Shown here in pieces: positions 1 through 13,566 of a stretch of DNA of 64,000 bases. Source of the stretch: Anniella stebbinsi (taxonomy: Eukaryota > Chordata > Lepidosauria > Squamata > Anniellidae). The stretch is taken from assembly GCA_029215795.1 (NCBI GenBank), contig JARDYH010000006.1:24753501-24817500 (forward strand), written 5' to 3'. The notes beneath the pieces were generated by a model. The model had not been told where the DNA came from. It made no database searches and worked only from the letters and a program-made list of their open reading frames with translations. Each line of letters opens with the position of its first letter. Positions within the stretch are counted from its first letter, which is position 1. The position numbers and the translations under genes are program-made.

Positions 1-870
1 TTATTAACTTTTTAATTATCTACTGTAGAACTTGTTTTTTTCCCCCTATGGACAACATTTCAATTTATGCTTTTTATGTAGAGCCCATCTTTAGACTTAA
101 GGAAGAAAATATCTAATACATAAATGTATTAGTTGTTTCCTACCTTAGTATGATATACATTTATGTGTTTTACCTTTGGTCTACAATCAAATTGTCCAAG
201 AAAAAACTGTAAACATTCTGTGTAATGATTTCCATATGTTTTTGTTTGCAAATCCTATTTTCATTGCTCCAGAAATGTCTCTGGATCAGGAATTTCTTCT
301 TCAGAAATACATCCATACTTATGCCACATTTTACAACAGAGTTCCAAATTGTAATAATGGGTTGCAAGTTTAAGAAAAGTGTTGCATAAAATAATAATAC
401 ATGCTGTTTCTAAATACAGTTACTTGGAACATATGACTGGCTCCCATGGAATTTATTTCTGAACAAATATGCCTAGGATTGCAGGCTTAAAATCATATAG
501 CTTGAGACATGTATATTGATATTTGTATCTCCTAAAGCTTCATCTGAATAGCAGTGAGTGAGTTCTCATTGCGGAAATGTAGTTCTTTACCAGCTTCCCT
601 AAGAATTGTACTATTTCATTACTAAAATAAGACTTCATGTTTAGTTTCTATCGACTTGATACCATACTCTCCAATATTTCATAGATGAAAATAGGGATGT
701 TTCTGTGTATGAGGTGGCACTACCAGCCACCTAGCAGCCAAACAATGGGGTCCAACACAAATCAATCTCAAGCAGTAAAGAAGCAGGAGGCTTCAGATGA
801 CAAGAGCATTTAGACAAGCCAGTATACAGCAAATTAAATGTGGATAATACATATATATGCACAGTGTTGC
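1..870. other. intergenic, nothing recognised
   Basis: AT-rich sequence with only short chance ORFs. I see no cadherin motif, no CSE-like promoter element and no clear repeat boundary. It presumably belongs to the spacer between protocadherin variable exons. Confidence 0.5.
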
Positions 871-877
871 TTTGATT

Positions 878-1015
878 GATTTTGGCAATTTATAAGCCGC
901 CATTCAGGAACAAGATTTTGGTCCCATTTTATAGCCGAGGAACAGTAAAACACATCAGTAAACAACTAGTTCAAGATCAGTCAGTGAATCCATGACACAA
1001 CTTCCTTAAACAAAA
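878..1015 (-). repeat. MIR/CORE-SINE-like fragment
   Basis: The stretch reading like 'cccattttatagccgagg' followed by 'caagatcagtcagtgaat' resembles the antisense 3' part of MIR-type SINEs. A better copy lies near 63.0-63.26 kb. The match is by eye and the ends are uncertain. Confidence 0.4.
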
Positions 1016-1029
1016 ATAATAGAATCAGA

Positions 1030-1545
1030 GCATCATAGAATCATAGAATAGTAGAGTTGGAAGGGGCCTATAAGGCCACTGAGTCCAACCCCCTGCTCAA
1101 TGCAGGAATCTACCTTAAAGCATTCCTGACAGATGGTTGTCCAGCTGCCTCTTGAATGTGTCTAATGTGGGAGAGCCCACCACCTGCCTGGGTAATTGGT
1201 TCCATTGTCGTATTGCTCTAACAGTCAGGAAGTTTTTCCTGATGTCCAGCCGGAATCTGGCTTCCTGTAACTTGAGCCCGTTATTCCATGTCCTGCATTC
1301 TGGGTTGATCAAGACAAGATCCTGGCTCTCCTCTGTGTGACAACCTTTCAAGTATTTGAGGAGTGCTATCATGACTCCCCTCAATCTTCTCTTCTCCAGG
1401 CTAAACATGCCTAGTTCTTTCAATCTCTCCACATAGGGCTTTGTTTCCAGACCCCTAATCATCCTCATTGCCCTCCTCTGAACACGCTCCAGATTGTCTG
1501 CATCCTTCTTGAAGTGTGGTGCCCATGTAATAACAGGAGTGCTTC
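1030..1545 (-). mobile_element. CR1 LINE, 3' fragment
   Basis: This is the antisense 3' end of a CR1 non-LTR retrotransposon. The reverse strand encodes the C-terminal part of ORF2 ([28 protein letters not shown], then RQWNQLPRQVVGSPTLDTFKRQL). At the low-coordinate side it ends in the ATTCTATGAT-type octamer repeat typical of CR1 3' termini. It is 5'-truncated and lacks the catalytic reverse-transcriptase core. Three other CR1 copies occur in the window. Confidence 0.9.
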
Positions 1546-2460
1546 TGAGCATATGCAAAGTGTGCTTCCCTCACTACTGAGCAGCCTCCTCCACCCCCAC
1601 ACTTGAAAAGAACCAGGGCCTATAAGTTGGCAATGTATCTCCCATAAGCACTGATCTTTGTTGTTGTTACAAGCAAACCACAACCAGAAAACACATACAT
1701 TCTGTACTCCACCATGCAATAACCCACCCCTCATTTTCCATCCTCCAACTCCCTCTCTTTCCTGCCTCCCCCAATCCCACAACATAATATGTGTCAAGAC
1801 CCTTGAATGGAGCATGGTGGGTTTTTTTCACTAGCAGGGCTGAATCATGTAATATGGAAAGAAAAGTTCCTCTGAGTATGTGCAGAGTGCCTTTCTCACA
1901 TTGCTGAATAACTGTAGTCTCTTGCCTCTCCCATATACTTAGAATTCACCAGCAGGTTGTCTCTGTGTGTAAGGTTAGGCAGGATTATCAGCAAAAGAGC
2001 TGAGACTGCATCCTTTTTCTCCACAAAATTAAAATTGAAAAAACCATGCCTGACGCCTTTCCCTCATTCAAGCAGCCTTGCTAGCACATTGGGAGAAGCT
2101 TCCACTTCTTTTCATTTTTATTTTTTAAAATGCTGGTATAGTTATATTCTGAATTAATTTGATCAGTCTGGATCTAAGAAAGAAAGTATTTTAAGGGGGA
2201 AATCGTTTCTATATATGCAAATTACATTTGCCACAATCCACTCAACAGATTAAATGATAATCCCATTGATTAATATTTGACTATTTCTAAACTGCAGTTA
2301 AGGCATTATCAAAATACTGAATTAATTTCGTTAAGACTATCAAATAAATGCATGAGATTAGTTTTTCTACCAATTATAAAATAAAAATGGATGAAATATA
2401 ATTTTGCGAAATGTCAGCATCATCCACATTTTGTGAATTTTTAAAATACTGCATTTGTTG
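1546..2460. other. intergenic, weak repeat traces
   Basis: No gene is visible. Short motifs such as 'gagtatgtgcagagtgcc' (about 1875) recur near 61.34 kb ('gagtatctgcagagtgcc'), so part of this stretch is probably an old interspersed repeat of unknown family. Confidence 0.4.
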
Positions 2461-2467
2461 ATTAAGA

Positions 2468-2488
2468 CATTGGGTGTCGCTGTTCACC
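2468..2488 (+). promoter_or_regulatory. protocadherin CSE (CGCT box) of pseudogene 1
   Basis: The sequence TTGGGTGTCGCTGTTCACC matches the conserved sequence element that marks clustered-protocadherin promoters and is bound by CTCF in mammals. It keeps the CGCT core although the exon about 260 bp downstream is broken. Confidence 0.8.
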
Positions 2489-2735
2489 GATAAGGAGAGA
2501 TCCAGATAACCATTGTGATGCAAAAATATGAAAGGGTTACCGTCTTTTGGTCTAAAAGCAAAAGGAAAGGGAGGATCTTGTTGGAAAGATAATTAATATA
2601 TATTTTCCATGAAAAGAGCACGATTTAAACACCAGTCTCTGCAGAAACCAAGGACAAAAGATAAAAAATAGCATCTGTGGACTGATGGGCTTAAAGTCTT
2701 GCAGAGGCTGAAATAGCTAACAGAAGGAGACAGAT

Positions 2736-5445
<2,710 letters not shown>

Positions 5446-5699
5446 GTATTCCAAATTATTCAAATATCGATAAGAAAGGGGAGATCTTCAAATGCGTGAG
5501 TTTTGTTTTCTATAATAGTTGAACTTCAAAAAATTACATTTTTATGCTCTAGTTAGTGAATGTTTGTGTGAACACTTCTGCCTAAGTCTACATAAACATT
5601 TATCTACTTGGTGTAATTGAAAATGTTATAATTCTCTGATTATTAGAAGTTTCTGTGAGAGAAATAGCACATACTGACTCCTAGCCAAGTAAGTTGGGG
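5446..5699. other. intergenic, nothing recognised
   Basis: Follows the tail of pseudogene 1. No recognisable splice-donor-bounded tail end and no repeat identified. Confidence 0.4.
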
Positions 5700-6005
5700 T
5701 ACTGAGGTCATCCAAGGGCATGCTCCTGGTGGTTCCACATAGATGTGGTGGACCCCCTCCTATGGAATCCCCTGCCTCTGGAAGTCAGGCAGGTGCCAAC
5801 TTTGTTTTCCTTCCGGCACCTCCTGAAAACATAATTGTTCCAGGAAGCTTTCCCTTAATGACCAGCCGCGGTTTATTTTGCACTTCGTTTCTTTTAAAAA
5901 TCTACTTTTAATATGTTTTTATTCCTTTTATTCGATTTTCATTTGTCTCCAAAATTCTGAATGGGGAGCAGTATATAAATATTGTAAATAAATAAATAAA
6001 TAAAT
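5700..6005 (+). mobile_element. LINE 3' end with (TAAA)n tail
   Basis: The + strand reads as the end of a reverse-transcriptase ORF (LLWNPLPLEVRQ then a broken FRHLLKT-like motif), followed by an AT-rich 3' UTR with 'gggagcagtatataaatattg' and a TAAA microsatellite at 5984-6005. The layout is that of an L2/CR1-group LINE 3' end, strongly 5'-truncated. Confidence 0.6.
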
Positions 6006-6645
6006 TTTCTTACCTTGATCATCTTGGAGATTATTCTCTACTTCTTTCATACTACAGTTCACTATGTCTTTTTGAATCTGAAAAGGATTATCTAGGATTC
6101 AGTTCTTAGGAAATACTTCTTTTCATTTAATATTTGACTTGAACATGGTGAACCTTCAAATGTCTTGCATATTAAGAGGAGACAGGATGTTTGTTATCTC
6201 CCTCCTTACACCAACTGTGCTAGTTCTCAGGGCAATTGATACTGACCTTTCATAAGCACAATGGGAAGGGCTTGCTTTGCATTCAGAAGGCTCAAGTTTC
6301 AGTTGCTGCCATTTCTCCACAGCTTCTTGATCAACAGATTGGCTAGTGTCACTGTGAAGTTGGTGCTTTCGACAACTGGAAAAGGATCTTGGGTAGAAGG
6401 CCTGGGAAAGTTCTCTGCCTGCGACCTTAGAGAATTGCTGCAAGTTGGAATCAATAGTAGTGTTCTGTAAAAGGGCCAAAGGTGTAAGGCAAATTCATAT
6501 GTTCATAAAAAATGTCAACTGTTTCAAGTTGTTGTTGTTTTCAAGTTGTTTTTGTTGTTCCCATAAACAAACAAGGTAGTTCACAAAAACATAAGGTAAA
6601 GGGAGAAAGGATAAAGCCACAGTTTCATGTTTGGTTAGCAGGGTG
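6006..6645. other. intergenic, nothing recognised
   Basis: Only short ORFs with no family resemblance. No cadherin or transposase motif seen. Confidence 0.4.
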
Positions 6646-6649
6646 GCTG

Positions 6650-7200
6650 GTGACGTTTCATTTCATTTATTACATTTCTATAACATCCAATAGCAAAGCT
6701 CTTTGGGCAGTTCATAAAAATGACAAACAAGAACATAATATAAAAAAGTTAACATACAATATTTAAAACAACTTAAAACAGCGGAAAACCAGTTACAATA
6801 AGATACAGAGACTTGATAATACAACTGACATTAAAAAAACCCCTCATCATCTGCTGTCAAATGCTTTGGAGTTAGTCTTCCCCTGGTACCCAAAAGACGA
6901 CAATGTTGGTGCTAGGTGAACCTCAGTGGAGAAAGCATTCCACATTCTGGAGACTACCACCTTTCCCTTGTTGCCATCCTGTGAGCTTCCCTCAGCCTTA
7001 CGCAGAGGAGGGCCTTAGATGATGAGCATAGTATATGGGTCAGTTCATACTGAGGGAAGCTGTCCCAAGCTAATGCAATCCTGAGTTGTGTAAGGTTTTA
7101 TAGGTCACAACTAGCAATTTGAATTGGGTTTGGAAACATAAAGACAGCCAGTGTAAACAGGCCAGAGTTCGCGTTCAGACCTCGTGTCCTCATCTAGCAA
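6650..7200 (-). repeat. interspersed repeat, first part of a split element
   Basis: The motifs 'ttgggcagttcataaaaa', 'gcattccacattctggaga' and 'cccttgttgccatcctgtg' belong to a high-copy squamate-type repeat whose name I cannot give. Its sequel appears at 10083-11000 ('cattacagtaacctaacctgg', 'agcttggataactgtggcaag'). The interruption holds L1-like relics, so this is probably one old element split by later insertions. Confidence 0.5.
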
Positions 7201-7339
7201 TCTGGCCAGTGCATTTTACACAAGCTACAAACTTGTCAAGTTGGTATTTAATAAATTCCTCCGGGGTTCTTCCTCACCTCAAATATCTTTGAAACGGATG
7301 CAGCTTCCAATTAAAGAAGGTGAGTTTGGTTTTCCAGAC

Positions 7340-8640
7340 CTTGCTTTGTACCATCAGGTCTAGCTATTGGCTTGTACTAAGTTTTGGTCTTTTCCAGTTT
7401 GCTTAGATTTGCCACCCTGGTCAGTTCTGGAATCCTTATGGTTAGAACTTCTTCCCAAATGGATGGCACTCAGTTCTCAATGTATTAGAATAAACAACCC
7501 TCCTCTTACAATCTTGGCTGCTAGAGAGGTGTGGCGTATAGTATCATGTCAATTACAGTTCAATCCATTCTCTCACGCAAAATTGACTTTATGGGGAAAT
7601 CCAGACTTACAACTGGAAAGAAAGCATTCTTGTGGACGACATGAACAGATGAAGATTTTTACTTTGGATCAATTAACAGACCCAGACAACGATTTTTGTC
7701 ATTTTCTGATTCATGTGCTAAATATAATTTACCTACTACTGCTGAACAGCAATACTTGCAATTGCAACACTTGCTGGAAACTAGGTTTGGTCCGGCTGCT
7801 TTCACAGCTTCAGAGCCTCCATTATTGTTAGAAACACTTATAGCAGCTGAACAGACACGTCGGCCCACAACCCATATATATTTATAAGCATTTAGTAGTA
7901 GTAAATAAATATAATACCCATAGTTTAAGACAGAGTGGGAATAGAGAATTGGAGTGTCCCATTTTGCCTAACCAATGTATTGTTGCCTTAGAGTCTGTAT
8001 CTGAAGCTTCTAGTGATCTTAGGCTACATATTATTCAGCAAAAAATCTTGTTTGAGGTTCATTGGACTCCACAGCACCTTTTCCATAAAACTTACATAAC
8101 TGTTGGAGATGTAATACACCTAATGCTTCTTTAATTCATATGTTTTGGCAATACCCAGTAGTTGCCCCCATTTGGGAGGAAGTTATAATAAGGAGAAACT
8201 TTGTACTGAAAAATCTTTAATATGGAATGATGTGCATGTCCTCCAAAATTACCTACCGGCTTCTTGGAAGTTAACACATGGTCAGCGCAAATGGATTTCC
8301 AGAGACCTTATGACAGCTAAAGGCTTATATTATCACGTTGGAAGGACAGATGCTCACCTCCCATAATGCAATGGATTGAGAACTTAACAACGCTCTCAAT
8401 ATTTGAATGGGTGTTATATAGGTGCGACTTGCAAGTGGATAAATACATGGATATGAGGTCTGCTTTTCTTGAAACCTATGCATAACTCTCTCCATTGTTG
8501 TTTTTCAAATGAATGGTATACCTGATGGGGAAAAATGATGATATTCCTATATATGTATTTGTTTTTTGCTCTTGTTTTTCACGATTTATTTATTTTTGTT
8601 CTGTTTTGTTAATGTTCACAATAAAAAAAGAGAGAAAAGT
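7340..8640 (+). mobile_element. L1-like LINE ORF2 C-terminal relic
   Basis: Frame-broken ORFs resemble the C-terminal part of L1-type ORF2 proteins: a segment with MKIFTLDQLTDPDN (from about 7650), then LRLHIIQQKILFEVHWTPQ (about 8010) and, after a frameshift, IHMFWQYPVVAPIWEEVI. The piece ends in an A-rich stretch at about 8617-8640. No intact catalytic domain remains. Confidence 0.65.
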
Positions 8641-8699
8641 TGGTGTTTCTGACTGGTGGAAGAATTTTCAGGACTTTCTCATAAGGCTCCACTAACATC

Positions 8700-9690
8700 C
8701 AGCTGTGCATTTTATGTCAGACAGAAACCCAATTATAAATCTTGTCGCTAATGTTTTTTTTATGACTACAGCTAAGAATTCACATTCCAATCTATCAAAT
8801 GCTTTTTCATCATTAAAGAAAAGCTAGAATTGCTGCCTCTTGATCATAATCCCTTTATGAATTAAATTATTTGCCCTTCTGGTATAACTGTGAAGCATGC
8901 CTCATTTTATAAAGCCTGCTAGATCAATATGAATGTACTGGAAGCACCTAATTAAATTTGTTCACTATAACTCTTGCAATTGTTTTAAAGTCGGCAGATT
9001 TATAGATTAATAAAATTTAATCTCCGAAAGATCTTTTCCTTCCTTCAAAATCAAATTAACCAAGACTCTGGAATATTTTTACTGACCATGATCTTATTGA
9101 TTCTTTAGTTGGCTTAATAGTTGGATAAAGGTATTAACTCAGTCTTTCATAAAAGTAAAATAAAACTCAACCAGCAGCCAGTCCAGTCCCAGACTTTTAT
9201 TTTTCTGCAACCCTTCCATAACAAATGTAATTTCCTCCCAAATAATCTCCGCATCCAACAGGTGTGTATCATCCAACATTTTGAATGGAACTCTACTTAA
9301 GTTTATTTCTATCTGTTCTTCTGGAAGGTTACTAGAAGTGTAAAGTTCAAAAGATAATTTTCCAAAATCGTTTGCAATATCCTTGTATTTGACTGCAATT
9401 CCACCTGAAGCACAAATTGGCAATATAAATGTTTTATCTTTTAGTCTTTTGATCCTATAAGCCAGTAGTTCCCCACGTTTATTCCCAATTCAACAAATCT
9501 TGGTGAGGCAAAAGTGAACAACTTCTTAACTTTCGCTGTCTCCCTTAATTTCAATAGCTTTTTTGTGTAACTGTATCTCAATAGAGAGTTCTCTGGACTA
9601 CCACTCTCTTGACCAGCTTCTACAGTTTTACTTCTATCCAGGAATGAATTGAAAAGTCCCCTTATTTCATTGCACTAGTTGTGGAAGACA
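8700..9690 (-). mobile_element. L1-like LINE relic, antisense
   Basis: The reverse strand carries an ORF (9139-9423) with ELYTSSNLPEEQIE and LLDAEIIWEEITFVMEGLQK. This looks like the segment just upstream of the reverse-transcriptase core in L1 ORF2. Downstream on the same strand (about 8750-8830) a broken 'NDEKAFDRLEW'-like motif is visible. It is opposite in orientation to the L1-like relic at 7340-8640, so the two are separate or inverted pieces. Confidence 0.55.
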
Positions 9691-10082
9691 ATTGGGGGAG
9701 GGATTTTGGCATTGAGGCGGTCAAGTTTAAGGGCAGTGGATGTAAACCATACTGAAGTCCCTCCCAGCTCCTCCCTGCTGCCAGCTGCCATCTTTAATTC
9801 CTTGTAATGCCTCCAGGATGACTCTACATGGGAACCTCACACCATTCTTAGGGGTATTCTCTGGGGACATGATGCCTCCCATTAGCAGATACCTAAAATG
9901 CTAGCTATCAGTGGGGAGGTTACAACCCCCCCCCCCTGTTGGAATGACACTAAATTATGATGCAGAATTGTCTCCCTGTCATCAGTGGTAGCCATGTTGA
10001 ATTCCCTCAATTGCTCCCAGAATGATTCAATGACATAGTGTTATTCTGAGGTGGAAAATGGCAGTTCCCAGTTGAATTCAAA

Positions 10083-11000
10083 ATTTGTATCCAGCCACAT
10101 ATAAAACACATTACAGTAACCTAACCTGGATGTTACCAAAGCTTGGATAACTGTGGCAAGATAAGGTTTTCTCAGGGAGGGCCAATGTTTAAGATGCCAT
10201 TTAAACATCCATCTGCAAACACTCTGAAACTGAGAAGCTTAGAGAAGCCCAACCCCATCCAAAGCAGGCTGGATATTACAACTTAAATCAACTTTATCAT
10301 GTTTCAACAGAATCTCCACACACACACCCCAAAAAATTATTAGCCTAAATACAGCCCATTACTACCTGATCATAACATCAATTGTATCAGCTGCATTAGA
10401 TAAAAAGGAGAACTAGAGCTAGGTGGCACTTGAATTCACATTAGGTGGCCTCCCCCAACCATTTCATGTAGATATTATATAGCATGGAAAATAAGATGGC
10501 ACCCTCTTGTATCCAAAAGCATAAATGCTGTGAGGTGAAACAGAAGTGCCCCAATATCACCTTTTGGAATTAACTTGCCAGATAAGAACACCACAAGAGT
10601 GCAGTGCCCCCATCCCAGATAGGCAATCCAGAAGAATATCAGGACTGATGCCATCAGATGTCATGGAGAGGTCCAGGAGAACACTTCTGCTTTTGCGTTC
10701 TAGTACAGGTTGTCTACAGAGGTGACTAAGCAGCCCACACGCTGGGTCGGAAGACATACTGAAATGGGTCCACATGGTTCATTTCATCCAGGAGTGTCTC
10801 AAGTTGAGCAGCTGCCACTTGTTAAAGCACCTTGCCCAAGAAAGGAAGATTAGCAATTAGCCAATCAGAAAAATCATTTGGAAGGTTTTTAAGAAATGGT
10901 GTCAGAGCTGACCCCATTCAAGGCTGCTGGGACTTTTCCCTCTTATAAGGAGGCATTTATCACCTCCTGAACTCAATCCACCCCTCTCTGTATATTGGAT
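10083..11000 (-). repeat. interspersed repeat, second part of a split element
   Basis: Continues the family seen at 6650-7200. Related motifs occur at 21.14-22.1 kb, for example the 'cttgcccaagaaaggaagatt' region here beside the 'gggaagtagttgtccaggatgg' region there. A short GGATA run sits at about 10998-11012. No coding capacity is seen. Confidence 0.45.
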
Positions 11001-11635
11001 AGGATAGGATAGGATGGGGCAAAGCTGAGGATAGCAGGCAGCACCTCTCAAAATAGCCAGTCAGTAGTATATCAGGCAGGAATAATGGAAATTCACCAGC
11101 AAAAGTGAATATATGATGTAATCTACGTGGCATCCAAGTGAGAATGGATTGAAGTCATTTTCTCCATCAGAAGCTTTGCACGTAAGTCACAGTGAGCACT
11201 CCAGTAAACCATCCTGCAGACAAATGAAGAACGTTCCTAACTTCCTAGAAAAGCTCCTCTGGATGGCATTGCATAATTGGAATGGAAGAGAAATTTCTGT
11301 TCACTGGGCTCTGAAATGAACTCTGTGTGCGTTTGCTCCTTCACCTGTTTCATATGCCTGATTCCTGTGCTCCTTCAATATCATTTTTTTAAAAAAAAAA
11401 AATTGGGGGAATCTAGTAAATACTTCAGCAACATGATGTACATCTCATAAGTGTGGAGGGATTGTACATTCGTGTTTCCGCTTATGGGAATGTGTGAACA
11501 GAACTATGAAGGGAATTTCCATTCTAAACCTAGTAAGAAAGAAAGGGCATAATCAGATAATTGCTGATCCATAATTTAATGAAGCCAAGGAATCTGAATT
11601 TAGTATGAAATAAACTATAAAAGGCAGGAGCTTAA
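11001..11635. other. intergenic, nothing recognised
   Basis: No gene, promoter element or clear repeat. A poly-A/T run sits near 11385-11402. Confidence 0.4.
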
Positions 11636-11725
11636 TGGTAGTGCCCATGCTTTACATCCGGAAGGTCCCAGATGCAATCCCTGACATCTCTTGGTAGGTC
11701 GCAGATCAGCCATTGTAATTAGAAA
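11636..11725 (+). repeat. tRNA-derived SINE, 5' fragment
   Basis: 'tggtagtgcccatgctttac' and 'ggtcccagatgcaatccc' resemble the A and B boxes of a tRNA-type RNA polymerase III promoter. The same family appears at 54697-54890 and 27545-27720. Confidence 0.6.
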
Positions 11726-11727
11726 TG

Positions 11728-12312
11728 TTAAGAACATGAGAGCCCTGATGCTGGATCAGACCAAGGGTCCATCTAGTCCCAGCATTCTATTCATACAGTG
11801 GCCAACCAGCTATTGACAGGAAACCCATAAGTAGGACATGACTGCAACAGCACCCTTCCACTCATGCTCCCCAGTAACTGGTGTACATAGGCTGACTGAT
11901 TCCTGGAGGTAACATAAAGGCATCAGGACTAGTAACCATTGATAGCCTTCTCCTCCAGGAATTCGTCTAACCCCCTTTGAAAGTCATTCAAATTGGTGGC
12001 CATCACTACATTTTGTAGTAGCAAATTCCCTAGTATTATTATGCACTGTAGGAAGAAGTACTTCCTTTTGTCTGTCCTGAATATCCCACCAATCTGCTTC
12101 ATGGGATGACCCTGGGCTCTATTATTATAAAACAGAGAAACATGTCTACCTACCCACGTTCTTCACACCATACATAATTTTGTATATCTCTATTGTGTCT
12201 CCTCTTACTTGCCTTTTTTCTGAGCTAAACAATCCCAGCTATTGTAACCCTTCGCTATAGGGGTGATGTTCAAGCCCCTTGATGATTTTAGTTGTGCTTT
12301 TCTGCACTAATG
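11728..12312 (-). mobile_element. CR1/L2-group LINE fragment, antisense
   Basis: The stretch from 'aagaacatgagagccctgatg' through 'ggatcagaccaagggtcc' to 'tgcttttctgcactaatg' is the antisense 3' ORF/UTR region of a common squamate LINE. The reverse strand has the LFSSEKRQVRGDTI-like and PMKQIGGIFRTDKRK-like pattern of ORF2 C-termini. It differs from the CR1 copies elsewhere in the window. Confidence 0.65.
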
Positions 12313-12418
12313 TTGTGGCCTAAACATGTGGTAGTTGACAAGGTAGGGGTCTTAAGGTCTATAAAAGAGAAATATCTGCTATTTCTAGAAATTACTTGTG
12401 AGAAAAAAAAAGAAAAAT

Positions 12419-12444
12419 GTGTGTGTGTGTGTGTGTGTGTGTGT
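12419..12444. repeat. (GT)n microsatellite
   Basis: An uninterrupted run of 13 GT units. Confidence 0.95.
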
Positions 12445-13370
12445 AGGTATAAAATATCTGAACTAAAACAGTGAATAGGCCAGGAAGGAAAAGATCAGGA
12501 AGCCAGCCTGAATTTATTGAAATAATGTTTTCATAAGATACACAAATGCATATTTGATATATGTAAAGTGCAATGGATGCAATATTCATTTCGGTGGAGA
12601 TCTTTCTTTCTTTCTTTTTTGCTTCAGTAGATTATAGCTAACACAAGATTATATTAAAATACATATGGATTTCAGATCCGATCAGATAGGGCCTCCAGGA
12701 ATGTTTATCATTATCGTTAATCGGATGTCCGACAACGACCTTATCGGTTCATTATCGGACATTGGAACGATACGATACACATCCCTAGTATCCAGTGCTG
12801 CCACTTTACTTACGCAACTGATGTTGTTCTAGCATAGGCTACCTTAAGCACAATGCCAATAGCAGTTGCTGCATGATGAGTTTCCCCATAATATAATGAT
12901 CTTTTACTGAAAAAAAAAAACAGAAAAATTGCAGCCAAAGAACAGTATAATATTGTATCAATTACATTTTGCATTTACTAAATATATGTTAGTGATGAAC
13001 ATGATTTCGCCAAATAAAGGCAAAGGAAACATTTAGGCTGCAATCCTATGCATATCTACTCAGATGTAAGTCCCATTTAGTTCACTGTAACTTACTTCCA
13101 TGTAAGTGTGTATAGGATTGGAGCTTCAGTCACTAATGTATAATTTCTGAAAATAAAGAATTGAATAATAGAATAGATACTATGTTAAATTTCTATTTCA
13201 CAAAGAACCAATGTTGAGGTATATTGACAATTTTTGGTAATTCATTGTTCATTTTGAAAAGTATAGAATAAATGAGGATATCAGAATTATAGTCTTCCCG
13301 GTACAGAAGGCTAGCAACACATATAGAAAGGAGACTACATAAATGTGTTGCTCAGTCATTGCAGTTTTCG
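12445..13370. other. intergenic with small repeat traces
   Basis: Contains a TTTC run (about 12600-12618), a segment rich in 'atcggatgtccgac'-like motifs (12670-12790) that looks like the end of a non-autonomous transposon, and a palindromic repeat listed separately. No gene. Confidence 0.45.
13034..13127. repeat. short palindromic repeat (transposon footprint), copy 1
   Basis: 'ggctgcaatcctatgcatat' at the left and 'gtgtataggattggagc' at the right are inverted, with 'gtaagtcccatttagttcac' between. Similar units lie at 24.05, 30.05, 30.14 and 49.02 kb. This is a small high-copy palindrome typical of squamate DNA. Confidence 0.65.
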
Positions 13371-13377
13371 GTTGAGA

Positions 13378-13398
13378 CTCTGGGCGCCGCTGTTTACC
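13378..13398 (+). promoter_or_regulatory. protocadherin CSE of gamma-A exon 1
   Basis: CTCTGGGCGCCGCTGTTTACC carries the CGCT core and the flanking GGGCGCCGCTG form typical of clustered-protocadherin promoters. It lies about 170 bp upstream of the chosen start codon. Confidence 0.88.
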
Positions 13399-13566
13399 AG
13401 TAGAAAAGCAAATTGAAATAGAAGTTCCAGATTGATGATTTCCGGAGCTTTACACATTGCTAGCAAGGCAGTGAAACAACACAGAGAGAAGCAAGCAAGC
13501 AAGAAAGAAAAAGAGTTATACGGTCCAAAGGAAATCCTTAAAAAAGGTAATCATAGAAAACTTGAA

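Noticed and set aside
13432..13566. Upstream in-frame extension of the first gamma-A exon
   Set aside because: Lysine-rich and without a signal peptide; the ATG at 13567 directly precedes a typical signal sequence.
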